From Flavobacterium hungaricum (GTDB lineage Bacteria > Bacteroidota > Bacteroidia > Flavobacteriales > Flavobacteriaceae): DNA of 64,000 bases. Location of the stretch: NCBI RefSeq assembly GCF_015182285.1, contig NZ_PRDM01000002.1, positions 1 to 64,000 on the forward strand, written 5' to 3'. The notes under the pieces are model-generated. The model had not been told where the DNA came from and did not search any database. It worked only from the letters and a program-made list of their open reading frames with translations. How positions within the stretch are numbered: position 1 is the stretch's first letter; each line of letters starts with the position of its first letter. The position numbers were made by a program, and so were the translations under genes. Below, piece after piece: positions 23,791-32,343 of this stretch.

Positions 23791-25914
23791 ATGACTAATA
23801 TTCAATTCATTGCCAAGTCAGTCCAGGCGCCGGCGGTTAGTATTCAAAACACAGTTAAATTATTAGAAGAAGATTGTACGATTCCGTTTATTTCACGTTA
23901 TCGAAAAGACGCGACCGGAAATCTTGATGAAGTTGTAATCGAGCAGATTGCAAAATTTCAGAAAGAATATGATACACTTATAAAACGTAAAGATGCCATT
24001 CTAAAGTCTATTGAAGAGCAAAAAGCGCTTACGCCGGAATTGAAGAAAAAGATTGAAGATAGTTTTGATTTACAGGAAATAGAAGATTTCTATCTTCCAT
24101 ACAAAAAGAAGAAAAAAACAAAAGCCGATGTGGCCCGCGAATTTGGGTTAGAACCTTTGGCTAAATTGATATTGTCTGAAAGTGATGTTGATTTTGATTT
24201 CATTTCGACTCAGTATCTGAACGAAAATGTAATTAATGAAGAAGCTGCAATTCAAGGTGCAAGAGATATCGTTGCGGAATGGATTAACGAAAATATCTAC
24301 GTGCGTAAACAACTTAGAAGATTGTATCAGCGAAAAGCAACGATCGGTACAAAAGTGGTTAAAAAGAAAGCCGAAGAAGAAGGAGCACAGAAATTTAGCC
24401 AATATTTTGATTGGGAAGAACCTTTGACAAAAACACCTTCACATCGATTATTAGCAATGCTTCGCGCAGAAAATGAAGGTTTTGTGAAGATGAAAATTGA
24501 TGTTGATATCGATGATGCTTACGATGTTATTGATGAAATCATCATTAAAAAACAAAACAATTCAACAGCGCATTTACAATTAGCCATCGAAGACAGTTTT
24601 AAACGTTTATTGAATCCAGCGATTGGAAATGAGACTTTGCAGGAAGCTAAAGCCAAAGCCGATGCCAATTCTATTCAGGTTTTTGCTAACAATTTAGGGC
24701 AGCTTTTATTAGCGCCGCCTTTAGGAGAAAAACGCATTCTGGCAATCGATCCGGGATTTAGAAGCGGCTGTAAAGTAGTTTGTCTGGACGAAAAAGGCGA
24801 TTTATTGTACAATGAGACTATTTATCCGCATGCACCTCAAAATGAGGAAACAATGGCAATTAAGAAAATCCGTTCTATGGTAAATGCGTATCAAATTGAT
24901 GCCATTTCTATCGGAAACGGAACGGCTTCGCGTGAGACCGAATTTTTCATCAAAAAAATAGCGTTCGATAAGCCGGTGCAGGTTTTTATTGTTTCTGAAG
25001 CAGGAGCGTCGGTATATTCGGCGTCAAAAATTGCGAGAGAAGAATTTCCAAATTATGATGTAACGGTTCGTGGTTCGGTTTCTATCGGAAGACGACTTTC
25101 AGATCCGTTAGCCGAATTGGTAAAAATTGATCCAAAAGCAATTGGAGTAGGACAGTATCAGCATGATGTGGACCAAACGAAATTAAAAGAAGAATTAGAT
25201 AATACGGTTATTCGCTGCGTAAACTCGGTTGGAATTAATATTAATACAGCGAGTAAGCATTTATTAAGTTATGTGAGCGGCATCGGGGAGAAGCTGGCTG
25301 AAAATATCGTTCAGTATCGTTCTGAAAATGGTCCGTTTGAAGATAGAAAACAGCTGAAAAAAGTGCCTCGTTTAGGCGATAAAGCGTATCAGCAGGGAGC
25401 CGCGTTTATTAGAATTACCAATGCTAAAAATCCGTTGGATAATTCGGCAGTGCATCCCGAGGCTTATCCAGTTGTTGAGAAAATGGCAAAAGATTTGAAA
25501 TTATCTGTAAACGACTTAATTGCAAACAAAGAGAAAACAGCGCTTATTAAGGCCGAAAACTATATTACTCCTGAAATAGGTTTGCTTACGCTAAAAGACA
25601 TTATAAAAGAGCTTGAAAAGCCTGGATTAGACCCGAGGAAATCAGCTAAAGTTTTTGAATTTGATGCCAACGTAAAATCAATTAAAGATTTGAAAACCGG
25701 AATGATTTTACCGGGAATTGTGAATAACATTACCAACTTTGGCTGTTTTGTTGACATCGGAATCAAAGAAAGCGGATTGGTTCACATTTCGCAGCTAAAA
25801 GCCGGATTTGTAAGCGACGTAAACGAAGTAGTGAAATTACACCAGCATGTTGATGTAAAAGTTACTGAGGTTGATGAGGATAGAAAAAGAATTCAGCTGA
25901 CGATGGTACTGTAA
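23791..25914 (+). CDS. tex: Tex-type RNA-binding transcription accessory protein
   Basis: The 707-residue protein shows the full Tex/YhgF layout: a helical N-terminus with TIPFISRYRKDATGNLDE (about 31-48), a YqgF/RNase H-like domain starting RILAIDPGFRSGCKVV (about 316-331), helix-hairpin-helix repeats (INTASKHLLSYVSGIGEKLA near 486-505) and a C-terminal S1 domain (about 630-705). Tex binds nucleic acid and affects transcription and stress survival in other bacteria. It is the last gene of a three-gene operon and is followed by a bidirectional terminator. Confidence 0.95.
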   Translation: MTNIQFIAKSVQAPAVSIQNTVKLLEEDCTIPFISRYRKDATGNLDEVVIEQIAKFQKEYDTLIKRKDAILKSIEEQKALTPELKKKIEDSFDLQEIEDFYLPYKKKKKTKADVAREFGLEPLAKLILSESDVDFDFISTQYLNENVINEEAAIQGARDIVAEWINENIYVRKQLRRLYQRKATIGTKVVKKKAEEEGAQKFSQYFDWEEPLTKTPSHRLLAMLRAENEGFVKMKIDVDIDDAYDVIDEIIIKKQNNSTAHLQLAIEDSFKRLLNPAIGNETLQEAKAKADANSIQVFANNLGQLLLAPPLGEKRILAIDPGFRSGCKVVCLDEKGDLLYNETIYPHAPQNEETMAIKKIRSMVNAYQIDAISIGNGTASRETEFFIKKIAFDKPVQVFIVSEAGASVYSASKIAREEFPNYDVTVRGSVSIGRRLSDPLAELVKIDPKAIGVGQYQHDVDQTKLKEELDNTVIRCVNSVGININTASKHLLSYVSGIGEKLAENIVQYRSENGPFEDRKQLKKVPRLGDKAYQQGAAFIRITNAKNPLDNSAVHPEAYPVVEKMAKDLKLSVNDLIANKEKTALIKAENYITPEIGLLTLKDIIKELEKPGLDPRKSAKVFEFDANVKSIKDLKTGMILPGIVNNITNFGCFVDIGIKESGLVHISQLKAGFVSDVNEVVKLHQHVDVKVTEVDEDRKRIQLTMVL

Positions 25915-25960
25915 AATTCCAAATTTATCAAAATCCAAGAAATGGAATTAATAGATAAAA

Positions 25961-25998
25961 AAACTCCCAAATTACGATCGTAGTTTGGGAGTTTCTAT
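25961..25998. terminator. Bidirectional terminator between tex and the GH8 gene
   Basis: AAACTCCCAAA and TTTGGGAGTTT pair perfectly around an inner palindrome with CGATCG, with A and T runs outside. It lies between two converging genes. Confidence 0.9.
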
Positions 25999-26005
25999 TT
26001 TTAGA

Positions 26006-27415
26006 TTATTTCAAAATCACTTTTTTGGTAACACTTTTAAATTCGTCGTTAGAAATCTTTACAAGATAAATACCGCTGGAATTGTTGGCCAGATTGATTT
26101 CGGTGCTTTCAGAAGTTGTTTTTTGCTGATGAACAATACTTCCAGAAGGAGAAATTATCGAAATAGTTGATTGCTGAGGTGCGTTAACTGTGATTCGATC
26201 TGCGCTCGGATTTGGAAAAAGCGTAACAGTAGATTTTTCAATATCAAAAGTATCATTGGATAAAGTGGCATTTAGCGGCAAATAAAAATTACCTGTTAAC
26301 AAAAAGGAGTATAAAGTTTTTAATGTTTGATGAAAGTAGTTGTTAGGATCGTTAAGGCTCTTAAGATCATTGTACGAATCATCTAAATGCTTTTGGTTTT
26401 CACCAGCCATCGCTGCGCAGGCAAAAGAACCAACAAATGTAGCATTGTGCCATTGCCCGCTTTGACTTAGTGTTCCGTTTTGATTATAACCATCTTTGAT
26501 ATTTGTTGTGCCGCCCAGAGTAACTCGGACAAAATCAGAAGATTTTTTAGAATATGTTTTAGCATCAGTAGTTCCATACCAAACATAATCTACAGCAATT
26601 CTCCAAGGTGTTCGGGCAGCATCGTAACCATAGTTTCTTCCTCCTGCAATATAATATCCAGCTTGAGGGTCAGTTGAATAAGCACCAGAAGCTGCACACC
26701 AGTCAGAAACCAAACCTCCTGCTGCATTATTTACAGTAAGATTGTTGTTGATAACTGTATAAGCTTTTGCAGCAACCTGATTCCAAAAAGCAGCATCATT
26801 TGTAAATGCTCCAAAAGCTCTGTAATAAGCAGGAGAAAAATAAGAAGGATTAGTAAGCTGGCTGCCGCCAAACTGGTCTCCAGGTTTCAAAACATAGGTA
26901 TTCGCTTCAATTTCGTGGCTTTTAATTGCAGCAATCAATGCTTTAGCATCATTTTTATAATTGATATTTCCAGCGCTTGGCCATTGATAATCGGCAACAA
27001 TAAGTGCCATTGCAGCATCAAGTTCTGCATCAGTTGCTCCGTTGAAACCGTTGGTTCCTGAGCAGCCATTTATCTTCCAATTCATAACGCCGTTGGCGTT
27101 TACATTGTCTTTGTAATACAGCCAAAGTCCGTCAAAAAGGGTTTTGTCTCCTCTGTAAGCCGAGAGCAGCATTCCGTAGGCAATTCCTTCAGAAACGGTT
27201 TGACTGCGATCATCAAATTTCACGCGGTATCTGTCATTAGAACAGGCTTCTACAAAATTGGTTTTCCAAGTTTCATAATTTGTTAAGGCATCCTGACTGT
27301 TTTTGGTCGCTGCCATCAGTCCATTTCCGTGCACTTTATTGGCGGGAAAGGGCAGTGTCTGCGATTGACCTTCTGCGGCAAACAGAAAAGCCATCACGAA
27401 AAGTAGGTTTTTCAT
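26006..27415 (-). CDS. Glycoside hydrolase family 8 protein, type IX secreted
   Basis: The 469-residue protein has a signal peptide (about 1-18, ending EGQSQ), a GH8 (alpha/alpha)6-barrel domain (about 25-370) and a C-terminal type A sorting domain (about 395-469, from LFPNPSADRITV to VTKKVILK). GH8 marks include SEGIAYGM, with the likely acid Glu near residue 76, and ATDAELDAAMALIVADYQW. GH8 enzymes cut cellulose, xylan, chitosan or related beta-1,4 glucans; the substrate is not decidable here. The sorting domain implies outer-membrane export by type IX secretion. It is transcribed alone, converging on tex. Confidence 0.93.
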   Translation of the reverse strand: MKNLLFVMAFLFAAEGQSQTLPFPANKVHGNGLMAATKNSQDALTNYETWKTNFVEACSNDRYRVKFDDRSQTVSEGIAYGMLLSAYRGDKTLFDGLWLYYKDNVNANGVMNWKINGCSGTNGFNGATDAELDAAMALIVADYQWPSAGNINYKNDAKALIAAIKSHEIEANTYVLKPGDQFGGSQLTNPSYFSPAYYRAFGAFTNDAAFWNQVAAKAYTVINNNLTVNNAAGGLVSDWCAASGAYSTDPQAGYYIAGGRNYGYDAARTPWRIAVDYVWYGTTDAKTYSKKSSDFVRVTLGGTTNIKDGYNQNGTLSQSGQWHNATFVGSFACAAMAGENQKHLDDSYNDLKSLNDPNNYFHQTLKTLYSFLLTGNFYLPLNATLSNDTFDIEKSTVTLFPNPSADRITVNAPQQSTISIISPSGSIVHQQKTTSESTEINLANNSSGIYLVKISNDEFKSVTKKVILK

Positions 27416-27465
27416 AATTTCATAATTTAGGGTGCCTAAAAGTAAGATTTTTTGTGTAAATAAAA

Positions 27466-27495
27466 AACCCCGAAATACATTTGTATTTCGGGGTT
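27466..27495 (-). terminator. Terminator of tatA
   Basis: AACCCCGAAATACA and TGTATTTCGGGGTT form a 14-bp perfect stem with a 2-nt spacer. The A run to its left gives a T run on the minus strand, 21 bp after tatA. Confidence 0.88.
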
Positions 27496-27515
27496 CAGTA
27501 ATAAGTAATAAAAAC

Positions 27516-27692
27516 TTATTTTGTCTCTTCTTCTTTTTTAGGAGCAGCAGGTTGATCGTCTTTAGCAGCGTTTTTAAATTCTTTAATACCGCTTCCTAAA
27601 CCTTTCATTAATTCTGGAATTTTTTTACCTCCAAAAAGTAAAATCACAATAGCTACTATAACAAGTATTTCTGTAAGACCTAATCTTCCCAT
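27516..27692 (-). CDS. tatA: Sec-independent protein translocase TatA/E
   Basis: This 58-residue protein is read directly from the minus strand. It begins [20 protein letters not shown] and continues [20 protein letters not shown], which is the TatA signature: one membrane helix, a FGGKKIP hinge and an amphipathic helix. The tail is acidic and Lys-rich. TatA forms the pore-like component of the twin-arginine pathway. The usual tatC is not adjacent, which is normal in this group. A TACCTTTG -7 box lies upstream at 27740-27747 and a strong terminator downstream. Confidence 0.95.
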   Translation of the reverse strand: MGRLGLTEILVIVAIVILLFGGKKIPELMKGLGSGIKEFKNAAKDDQPAAPKKEEETK

Positions 27693-27739
27693 GATTGTAT
27701 ATTTAATGCCGAAGCAAATTGTTTTTCTTAATTATTCCG

Positions 27740-27747
27740 CAAAGGTA
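27740..27747 (-). promoter_or_regulatory. -7 promoter box of tatA
   Basis: The minus strand reads TACCTTTG, matching TAnnTTTG, about 48 bp before the tatA ATG. No TTG -33 element was seen at 17-23 bp. Confidence 0.55.
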
Positions 27748-27878
27748 TATAGAAATATACGAACTAAAAGCGTTTTTGGATTAAAATGTTTATTTTAAGC
27801 TGCGTTAAATATTTTATAAAATTAAAAAATTAGTAAATTCATAAATTGTCCGCCCGCCGTTACAATACTATTAATTAT

Positions 27879-27886
27879 TATATTTG
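27879..27886 (+). promoter_or_regulatory. -7 promoter box of the M23-like gene
   Basis: TATATTTG matches TAnnTTTG and ends 16 bp before ATG 27903. It supports that start over an upstream in-frame TTG at 27846. Confidence 0.55.
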
Positions 27887-27902
27887 CTTGAATAAAGAAG
27901 TT

Positions 27903-28406
27903 ATGGCAAGAAAAAAAATAGGTTTTAGAAAAAAATTATTCACCAAAAACCGACTCGTAATTCTGAATGAAGATACTTTTGAAGAACTGTTTTCTTTTAA
28001 ACTTAATTTAATGAATGTCTTTGTTACGTTTACGCTGGGAGGCATTTTCTTAATTCTAATTACCACCTTTATTATTGCTTTTACACCACTACGCGAATTT
28101 ATTCCAGGTTATTCTTCGACTGAGTTAAAAAGAAATGCAACCAGACTGGCTATAAAATCCGATTCTCTTGAAAAGGCTTTACGACAGAATGAAGCTTATA
28201 TAAAAGGAGTGCAGAAAGTTTTGAAAGGCGAACTCGATTACGCAAAATTCAACAAAGATTCTATTTTATCTGAAAGCAGCAACGAGAAACCAGATGCAAA
28301 CATGAAAACTACGGAAGCTGAAATTAAACTAAGAGAAGAAGTTTCTGAAACCGAAAAAGAAATCAAGGAAAAATCACTGAAGAAAAAGAAAAGTGACAAA
28401 AAATAA
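27903..28406 (+). CDS. Membrane protein resembling the N-terminus of M23 peptidases
   Basis: This is a 167-residue protein with a basic N-terminus (MARKKIGFRKKLF), the phrase RLVILNEDTFEELFSFKL, one membrane helix (about 38-62) and PLREFIPGYSSTELKR, followed by a Lys/Glu-rich helix. Bacteroidota M23 family cell-wall peptidases carry the same N-terminal region, as far as I recall, but here no HxxxD or HxH peptidase motif follows and the protein ends in a Lys-rich tail. It is either a shortened paralogue or a partner. It lies 11 bp upstream of the GH3-family gene, so the two are probably one operon. Confidence 0.75.
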   Translation: MARKKIGFRKKLFTKNRLVILNEDTFEELFSFKLNLMNVFVTFTLGGIFLILITTFIIAFTPLREFIPGYSSTELKRNATRLAIKSDSLEKALRQNEAYIKGVQKVLKGELDYAKFNKDSILSESSNEKPDANMKTTEAEIKLREEVSETEKEIKEKSLKKKKSDKK

Positions 28407-28417
28407 TACCATACAAA

Positions 28418-29911
28418 ATGTCAATTAAAGCGGTAGCGGCAAAAATATTTGCAAAAAATATATATCATAAAACACAAAAGTGGGCTCAAAAACCGGTAGA
28501 AACGCAGCAAAATGTTTTTACAAGTTTAATCAAAAATGCAAAGAATACCCATTTTGGAAAAGACCATGATTTTACCAAAATAAAGTCATTTGAAGATTTT
28601 CAAAAACATGTTCCTGTTAGAGATTACGAAGATTTAAAACCTTATATAGAAAGAGTTGTAAAAGGCGAAGAAGATATTCTTTGGAAAGGAAAACCGCTTT
28701 ATTTTGCTAAAACTTCTGGAACAACTTCTGGCGCAAAATTTATTCCGCTTACCAAAGAATCCATGCCATTTCATATCGAAGCAGCGCGTAATGCCATTCT
28801 GCATTACATTCACGAAAGTGGAAAAGCAGATTTTGTTGACGGAAAAATGATTTTTTTGCAGGGAAGTCCGATCTTGACTGAAAAATACGGGATTAAATTT
28901 GGACGACTTTCTGGAATTGTAGCGCACTTTGTTCCGAAATACCTGCAGCGAAACCGAATGCCGTCTTGGGAAACCAATTGTATTGAAGACTGGGAAACCA
29001 AAGTAGATGCGATTGTTGATGAAACGATAAAAGAAGATATGTCTATAATTTCGGGAATTCCGTCTTGGGTTCAGATGTATTTTGAGCGTTTACAGCAAAA
29101 AAGCAACGGACAGAAAATAGGCGATATTTTTAAGAATTTCAATCTCTTTATTTACGGCGGCGTAAATTATGAGCCCTATAGAGCAAAATTCGAAAATATG
29201 ATCGGCAGAAAAGTAGACAGTATCGAATTGTTTCCAGCTTCTGAAGGTTTTTTTGCCTATCAGGATTCGCAAAAAGAAAAGGGAATGCTCTTATTATTGA
29301 ATTCGGGTATTTTCTATGAATTTATAAAAGCAGAGGAATTTTTTACCGAAAACTCAAAAGTATACACCATTGGCGAAGTAGAAATAGGTGTTAATTATGT
29401 TTTGATTATTTCTACAAATGCAGGACTTTGGCGTTATAATATTGGAGATACGGTTCAGTTTACCTCGTTAAAACCGTATCGTGTTATAGTTTCTGGACGT
29501 ATCAAACATTATATTTCGGCTTTTGGTGAACACGTTATTGCCAACGAAGTCGAAAACGCGATGAAAGAAGCAGTTGCTGAAACGAATATTGTAATTAACG
29601 AGTTTACTGTTGCGCCACAGATTAATCCTTCAAGCGGATTACCTTATCACGAATGGCTGATCGAATTTGAAAAGGAACCAGAAAATATGCAGGCTTTCGC
29701 CGAAGTCATAGACGATTCGATGCGAAAGCAAAACATTTATTACGATGATTTAATTACCGGAAACGTTTTAAGAAAAGTAGTGATTACAAAAGTCTCCAAG
29801 AACGGTTTTCAGGAATACATGAAATCGCAAGGAAAACTAGGCGGACAAAATAAAATTCCGAGATTATCTAATGATAGAAAGATTGCGGATAATTTGATAA
29901 AAATCGGATAA
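28418..29911 (+). CDS. GH3 auxin-responsive promoter family protein (acyl-adenylating)
   Basis: The 497-residue protein belongs to the GH3 branch of the adenylate-forming superfamily. The nucleotide-binding motif FAKTSGTTSGAKFIPLT lies near residues 97-113; FIYGGVNYEPY near 244-254, ELFPASEGFFAYQD near 270-283 and WRYNIGDTVQF near 337-347 match later family motifs. Plant members join amino acids to jasmonate or auxin; bacterial members have no established substrate. Length is normal. It follows the M23-like gene by 11 bp. Confidence 0.93.
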   Translation: MSIKAVAAKIFAKNIYHKTQKWAQKPVETQQNVFTSLIKNAKNTHFGKDHDFTKIKSFEDFQKHVPVRDYEDLKPYIERVVKGEEDILWKGKPLYFAKTSGTTSGAKFIPLTKESMPFHIEAARNAILHYIHESGKADFVDGKMIFLQGSPILTEKYGIKFGRLSGIVAHFVPKYLQRNRMPSWETNCIEDWETKVDAIVDETIKEDMSIISGIPSWVQMYFERLQQKSNGQKIGDIFKNFNLFIYGGVNYEPYRAKFENMIGRKVDSIELFPASEGFFAYQDSQKEKGMLLLLNSGIFYEFIKAEEFFTENSKVYTIGEVEIGVNYVLIISTNAGLWRYNIGDTVQFTSLKPYRVIVSGRIKHYISAFGEHVIANEVENAMKEAVAETNIVINEFTVAPQINPSSGLPYHEWLIEFEKEPENMQAFAEVIDDSMRKQNIYYDDLITGNVLRKVVITKVSKNGFQEYMKSQGKLGGQNKIPRLSNDRKIADNLIKIG

Positions 29912-29965
29912 TATTTAAAAACATTAAAAGATTATACAAATAGGGTATAGAGGTCATTTAAATTA

Positions 29966-30589
29966 ATGAGTCAAGGAAAGTTTCAAAATAAATATCGTAT
30001 TTCTTCAATAAGAGCGCAATGGTGGGATTATGGTTGGAACGGGGCTTATTTTGTAACTATTTGTACACAAGACAGAGAACATTATTTTGGAGAAATTCAA
30101 AATGATAAAATGGTTTTATCGGAGGTTGGTATTATTGCCGATTTATTATGGTACCAAATTCCCATACATCATAAAAACGTTGAATTGGGTGATTTTGTCG
30201 TCATGCCCAATCATATTCATGGAATTTTGATTATTAATAAACCATTGAATGATATTGATAACGTGAAAAATGTCGTCGTAGAGGCAGGGCATGCCCTGCC
30301 TCTGCCACCGCAATCGTCATCATCCACATCGACCGCCGAATTTAAAAAACCAGGTTCGCAGCGTTTTCAAAACATCGGAAAAAATACCATCTCGTCTATT
30401 ATTGGATCTTATAAATCTGCAGTAACAAAACACGCCAATAGATTAGGATATCCACATCAATGGCAAAAATTATTTTATGATAATATCATTAGAGACAATA
30501 ATCAGTATCAAAGAATTTCTGATTATATTGTTTCAAATCCAGAGAATTGGGTAAAAGACAAATTTAAAACAGAAGATAAAACAAAATAA
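29966..30589 (+). CDS. REP-associated tyrosine transposase (RAYT, Y1/HUH family)
   Basis: The 207-residue protein starts NKYRISSIRAQWWDYGWNGA and contains FVTICTQDREHYFGEI, VVMPNHIHGIL (the HUH metal-binding His pair, near residues 72-82) and a C-terminal YDNIIRDNNQYQRISDYI with the candidate catalytic Tyr. This is the single-copy RAYT type that acts on REP palindromes. The gene itself holds a perfect 24-bp palindrome (30280-30303), translated as part of EAGHALPLP, and a related imperfect one lies just after its stop. It sits between two unrelated genes with no insertion-sequence ends visible. Confidence 0.92.
   Translation: MSQGKFQNKYRISSIRAQWWDYGWNGAYFVTICTQDREHYFGEIQNDKMVLSEVGIIADLLWYQIPIHHKNVELGDFVVMPNHIHGILIINKPLNDIDNVKNVVVEAGHALPLPPQSSSSTSTAEFKKPGSQRFQNIGKNTISSIIGSYKSAVTKHANRLGYPHQWQKLFYDNIIRDNNQYQRISDYIVSNPENWVKDKFKTEDKTK
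30280..30303. repeat. Perfect 24-bp REP-like palindrome inside the RAYT gene
   Basis: The core GGCAGGGCATGCCCTGCC is flanked by AGA and TCT, giving a perfect 24-bp palindrome. It is in frame and coding. GC content is far above its surroundings. Confidence 0.95.
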
Positions 30590-30604
30590 AAATGATGTTG
30601 TATT

Positions 30605-30622
30605 TACAAGGTATGCCCTGTA
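30605..30622. repeat. Imperfect REP-like palindrome after the RAYT gene
   Basis: TACAAGGTATGCCCTGTA is an 18-bp near-palindrome sharing the ATGCCCTG core with the palindrome inside the RAYT gene. It lies 16 bp after the stop codon. Confidence 0.6.
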
Positions 30623-30628
30623 TTTGCT

Positions 30629-30636
30629 TACATTTG
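30629..30636 (+). promoter_or_regulatory. -7 promoter box of the DUF6909 gene
   Basis: TACATTTG matches TAnnTTTG, 19 bp before the ATG at 30655. This suggests that DUF6909 and the polysaccharide genes after it do not depend on the RAYT transcript. Confidence 0.55.
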
Positions 30637-30654
30637 AGTTATAAATAAAATAGA

Positions 30655-32343
30655 ATGAAAGAAACCAAACATATATCAAGATCAAGAGCGCAGGAATCTT
30701 CTGCTGCTATAGAAAAAATGTACATTACAATGCGCCATTTATTCAACCGTGGTTTTTACAAACCAATGGGGGTTTCGGGTGATAGTTTAAGAGAATCATT
30801 ATTGGCACTGCGTCCAGAAATTTACGGAAATATAGCCGAAGAAAAAGTAGAGCTTAACGGACTTTTGTACGTTATAGAACGTCTTCCAATCGGAATTGAA
30901 CAATGCCGTTTTATCAATTTAACTTCAGATGAAGGGTATTCTAAATCGCATTTTCAGCCGATTGTTCCTCCAAAAAGAAGAAGAAACTGCTACAGAATCG
31001 ACGAAGAGCAAATGAATGTGGAAATCACCCGCGGACGTTCGGATATTTATGATATCCTGACGCATTTGACTTTTATTTTCATTGAATCACACAAGATCAA
31101 AAATAGAATTTTAATTGATGATGCTGGAGAAGTGTCCCGCGATTGGCAGAAATTGGAACAAGCCATTATGCAGACCAAAAAATTGTCGCAGATTGAGAAA
31201 GAAAAAGCTATTTCGCACGTAGCCAATATCCTTGCGAGAACATTTGAAGAGGTTTTGGATATCTACGATGCTTTTGGATCTGAAACAGCTCCAGATCGTT
31301 TCTTACACGTTATTTATTGGTTAGGAAAATTAGCTATTGAAGAAATTGTAGACAATAATAAACGTACCATCACTTTCAGTCCTGTTTTACGCGAACGTTT
31401 GGGACACCATATTCACGGTGAAATCTGGGCAACAAATATTAAAGAAGTTTTAAAAGCGAATAAATTACTGCAAAGACCTATTCACATCATTAGTGCCAAT
31501 ATGCATAGTGTTATGAACTCGATTTTTGCAACACCTTTATTAACATCAAAATACAAAGGTAAAAGCGATTTCTTTATTTATGAAGAATTAAGCAGTTCTG
31601 GATCAAAAGAAATCAGATCTCAGGTAGAGGAACTGGCAATTAAAAACGGAATGATTTCGCTTCCAGATTGCTCAGGAACCAACATTGACGTGCAGATTTT
31701 TGATACAGCCAAAATTGACTGGTCAAAAACCGCTTTTTCGTATGCCAATATAGACGAAGAAAAACCAGTAATAATTGTGATGGATTATGCCTTTGGAGAA
31801 CAGGCTTACGAAACCATTGACGAGCTTTTGAAACCTTACAAAAAAGAAACGCTGCTTAACGTAAAATCGGTTTCGATTATGGGAAAAGCCGGAATTCTAG
31901 AAGGAGGAAAGGGCGACATCATGATTCCGTCGGCACATATCAATGAGGGAACGGCTGATAATTATTTCTTCGAAAATGAATTAACAGGCGCCATGTTCGA
32001 AGGAAATGATATTGCTATTTACGAAGGTGCAATGGTAACTGTTTTGGGTACATCATTGCAAAACAGAGATTTATTGAAATTTTTTCACGAATCTACTTGG
32101 GGTGTAATTGGTTTGGAGATGGAAGGATCGTATTATCAAAAGGCGATTCAGTCGGCATCAAAAATCAGAAAAAGCGTGCCGCAGGACATTAAAGTTCGTT
32201 ATGCGTACTACGCTTCAGATAATCCATTAGAAACGGGAAGTACCCTTGCTTCTGGCGGATTGGGAACGACAGGTGTAAAACCAACTTATTTAATTACAAT
32301 TAAGATTTTAGAGCAGATTTTCAACATAAAAGAAGCAGTATAA
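30655..32343 (+). CDS. DUF6909 family protein with nucleoside-phosphorylase-like C-terminus
   Basis: The 562-residue protein has no signal peptide or membrane segment. The N-terminal half (YITMRHLFNRGFYKPMG and onward) resembles Bacteroidota DUF6909 proteins of unknown function. The C-terminal third shows GKAGILEGGKGDIMIPSAHI (about 410-429), GLEMEG (about 486-491) and YASDNP (about 519-524). Order and spacing recall the phosphorylase fold of purine nucleoside phosphorylase, MTA/SAH nucleosidase and AMP nucleosidase. That link is my inference. Its stop abuts the ATG of the chain-length protein gene (TAAATG), so it heads or feeds the polysaccharide operon. Confidence 0.8.
   Translation: MKETKHISRSRAQESSAAIEKMYITMRHLFNRGFYKPMGVSGDSLRESLLALRPEIYGNIAEEKVELNGLLYVIERLPIGIEQCRFINLTSDEGYSKSHFQPIVPPKRRRNCYRIDEEQMNVEITRGRSDIYDILTHLTFIFIESHKIKNRILIDDAGEVSRDWQKLEQAIMQTKKLSQIEKEKAISHVANILARTFEEVLDIYDAFGSETAPDRFLHVIYWLGKLAIEEIVDNNKRTITFSPVLRERLGHHIHGEIWATNIKEVLKANKLLQRPIHIISANMHSVMNSIFATPLLTSKYKGKSDFFIYEELSSSGSKEIRSQVEELAIKNGMISLPDCSGTNIDVQIFDTAKIDWSKTAFSYANIDEEKPVIIVMDYAFGEQAYETIDELLKPYKKETLLNVKSVSIMGKAGILEGGKGDIMIPSAHINEGTADNYFFENELTGAMFEGNDIAIYEGAMVTVLGTSLQNRDLLKFFHESTWGVIGLEMEGSYYQKAIQSASKIRKSVPQDIKVRYAYYASDNPLETGSTLASGGLGTTGVKPTYLITIKILEQIFNIKEAV

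Noticed and set aside
29912..30654. Complete insertion sequence around the RAYT gene
   Set aside because: No terminal inverted repeats or target duplications were found; RAYTs are usually single-copy domesticated genes.
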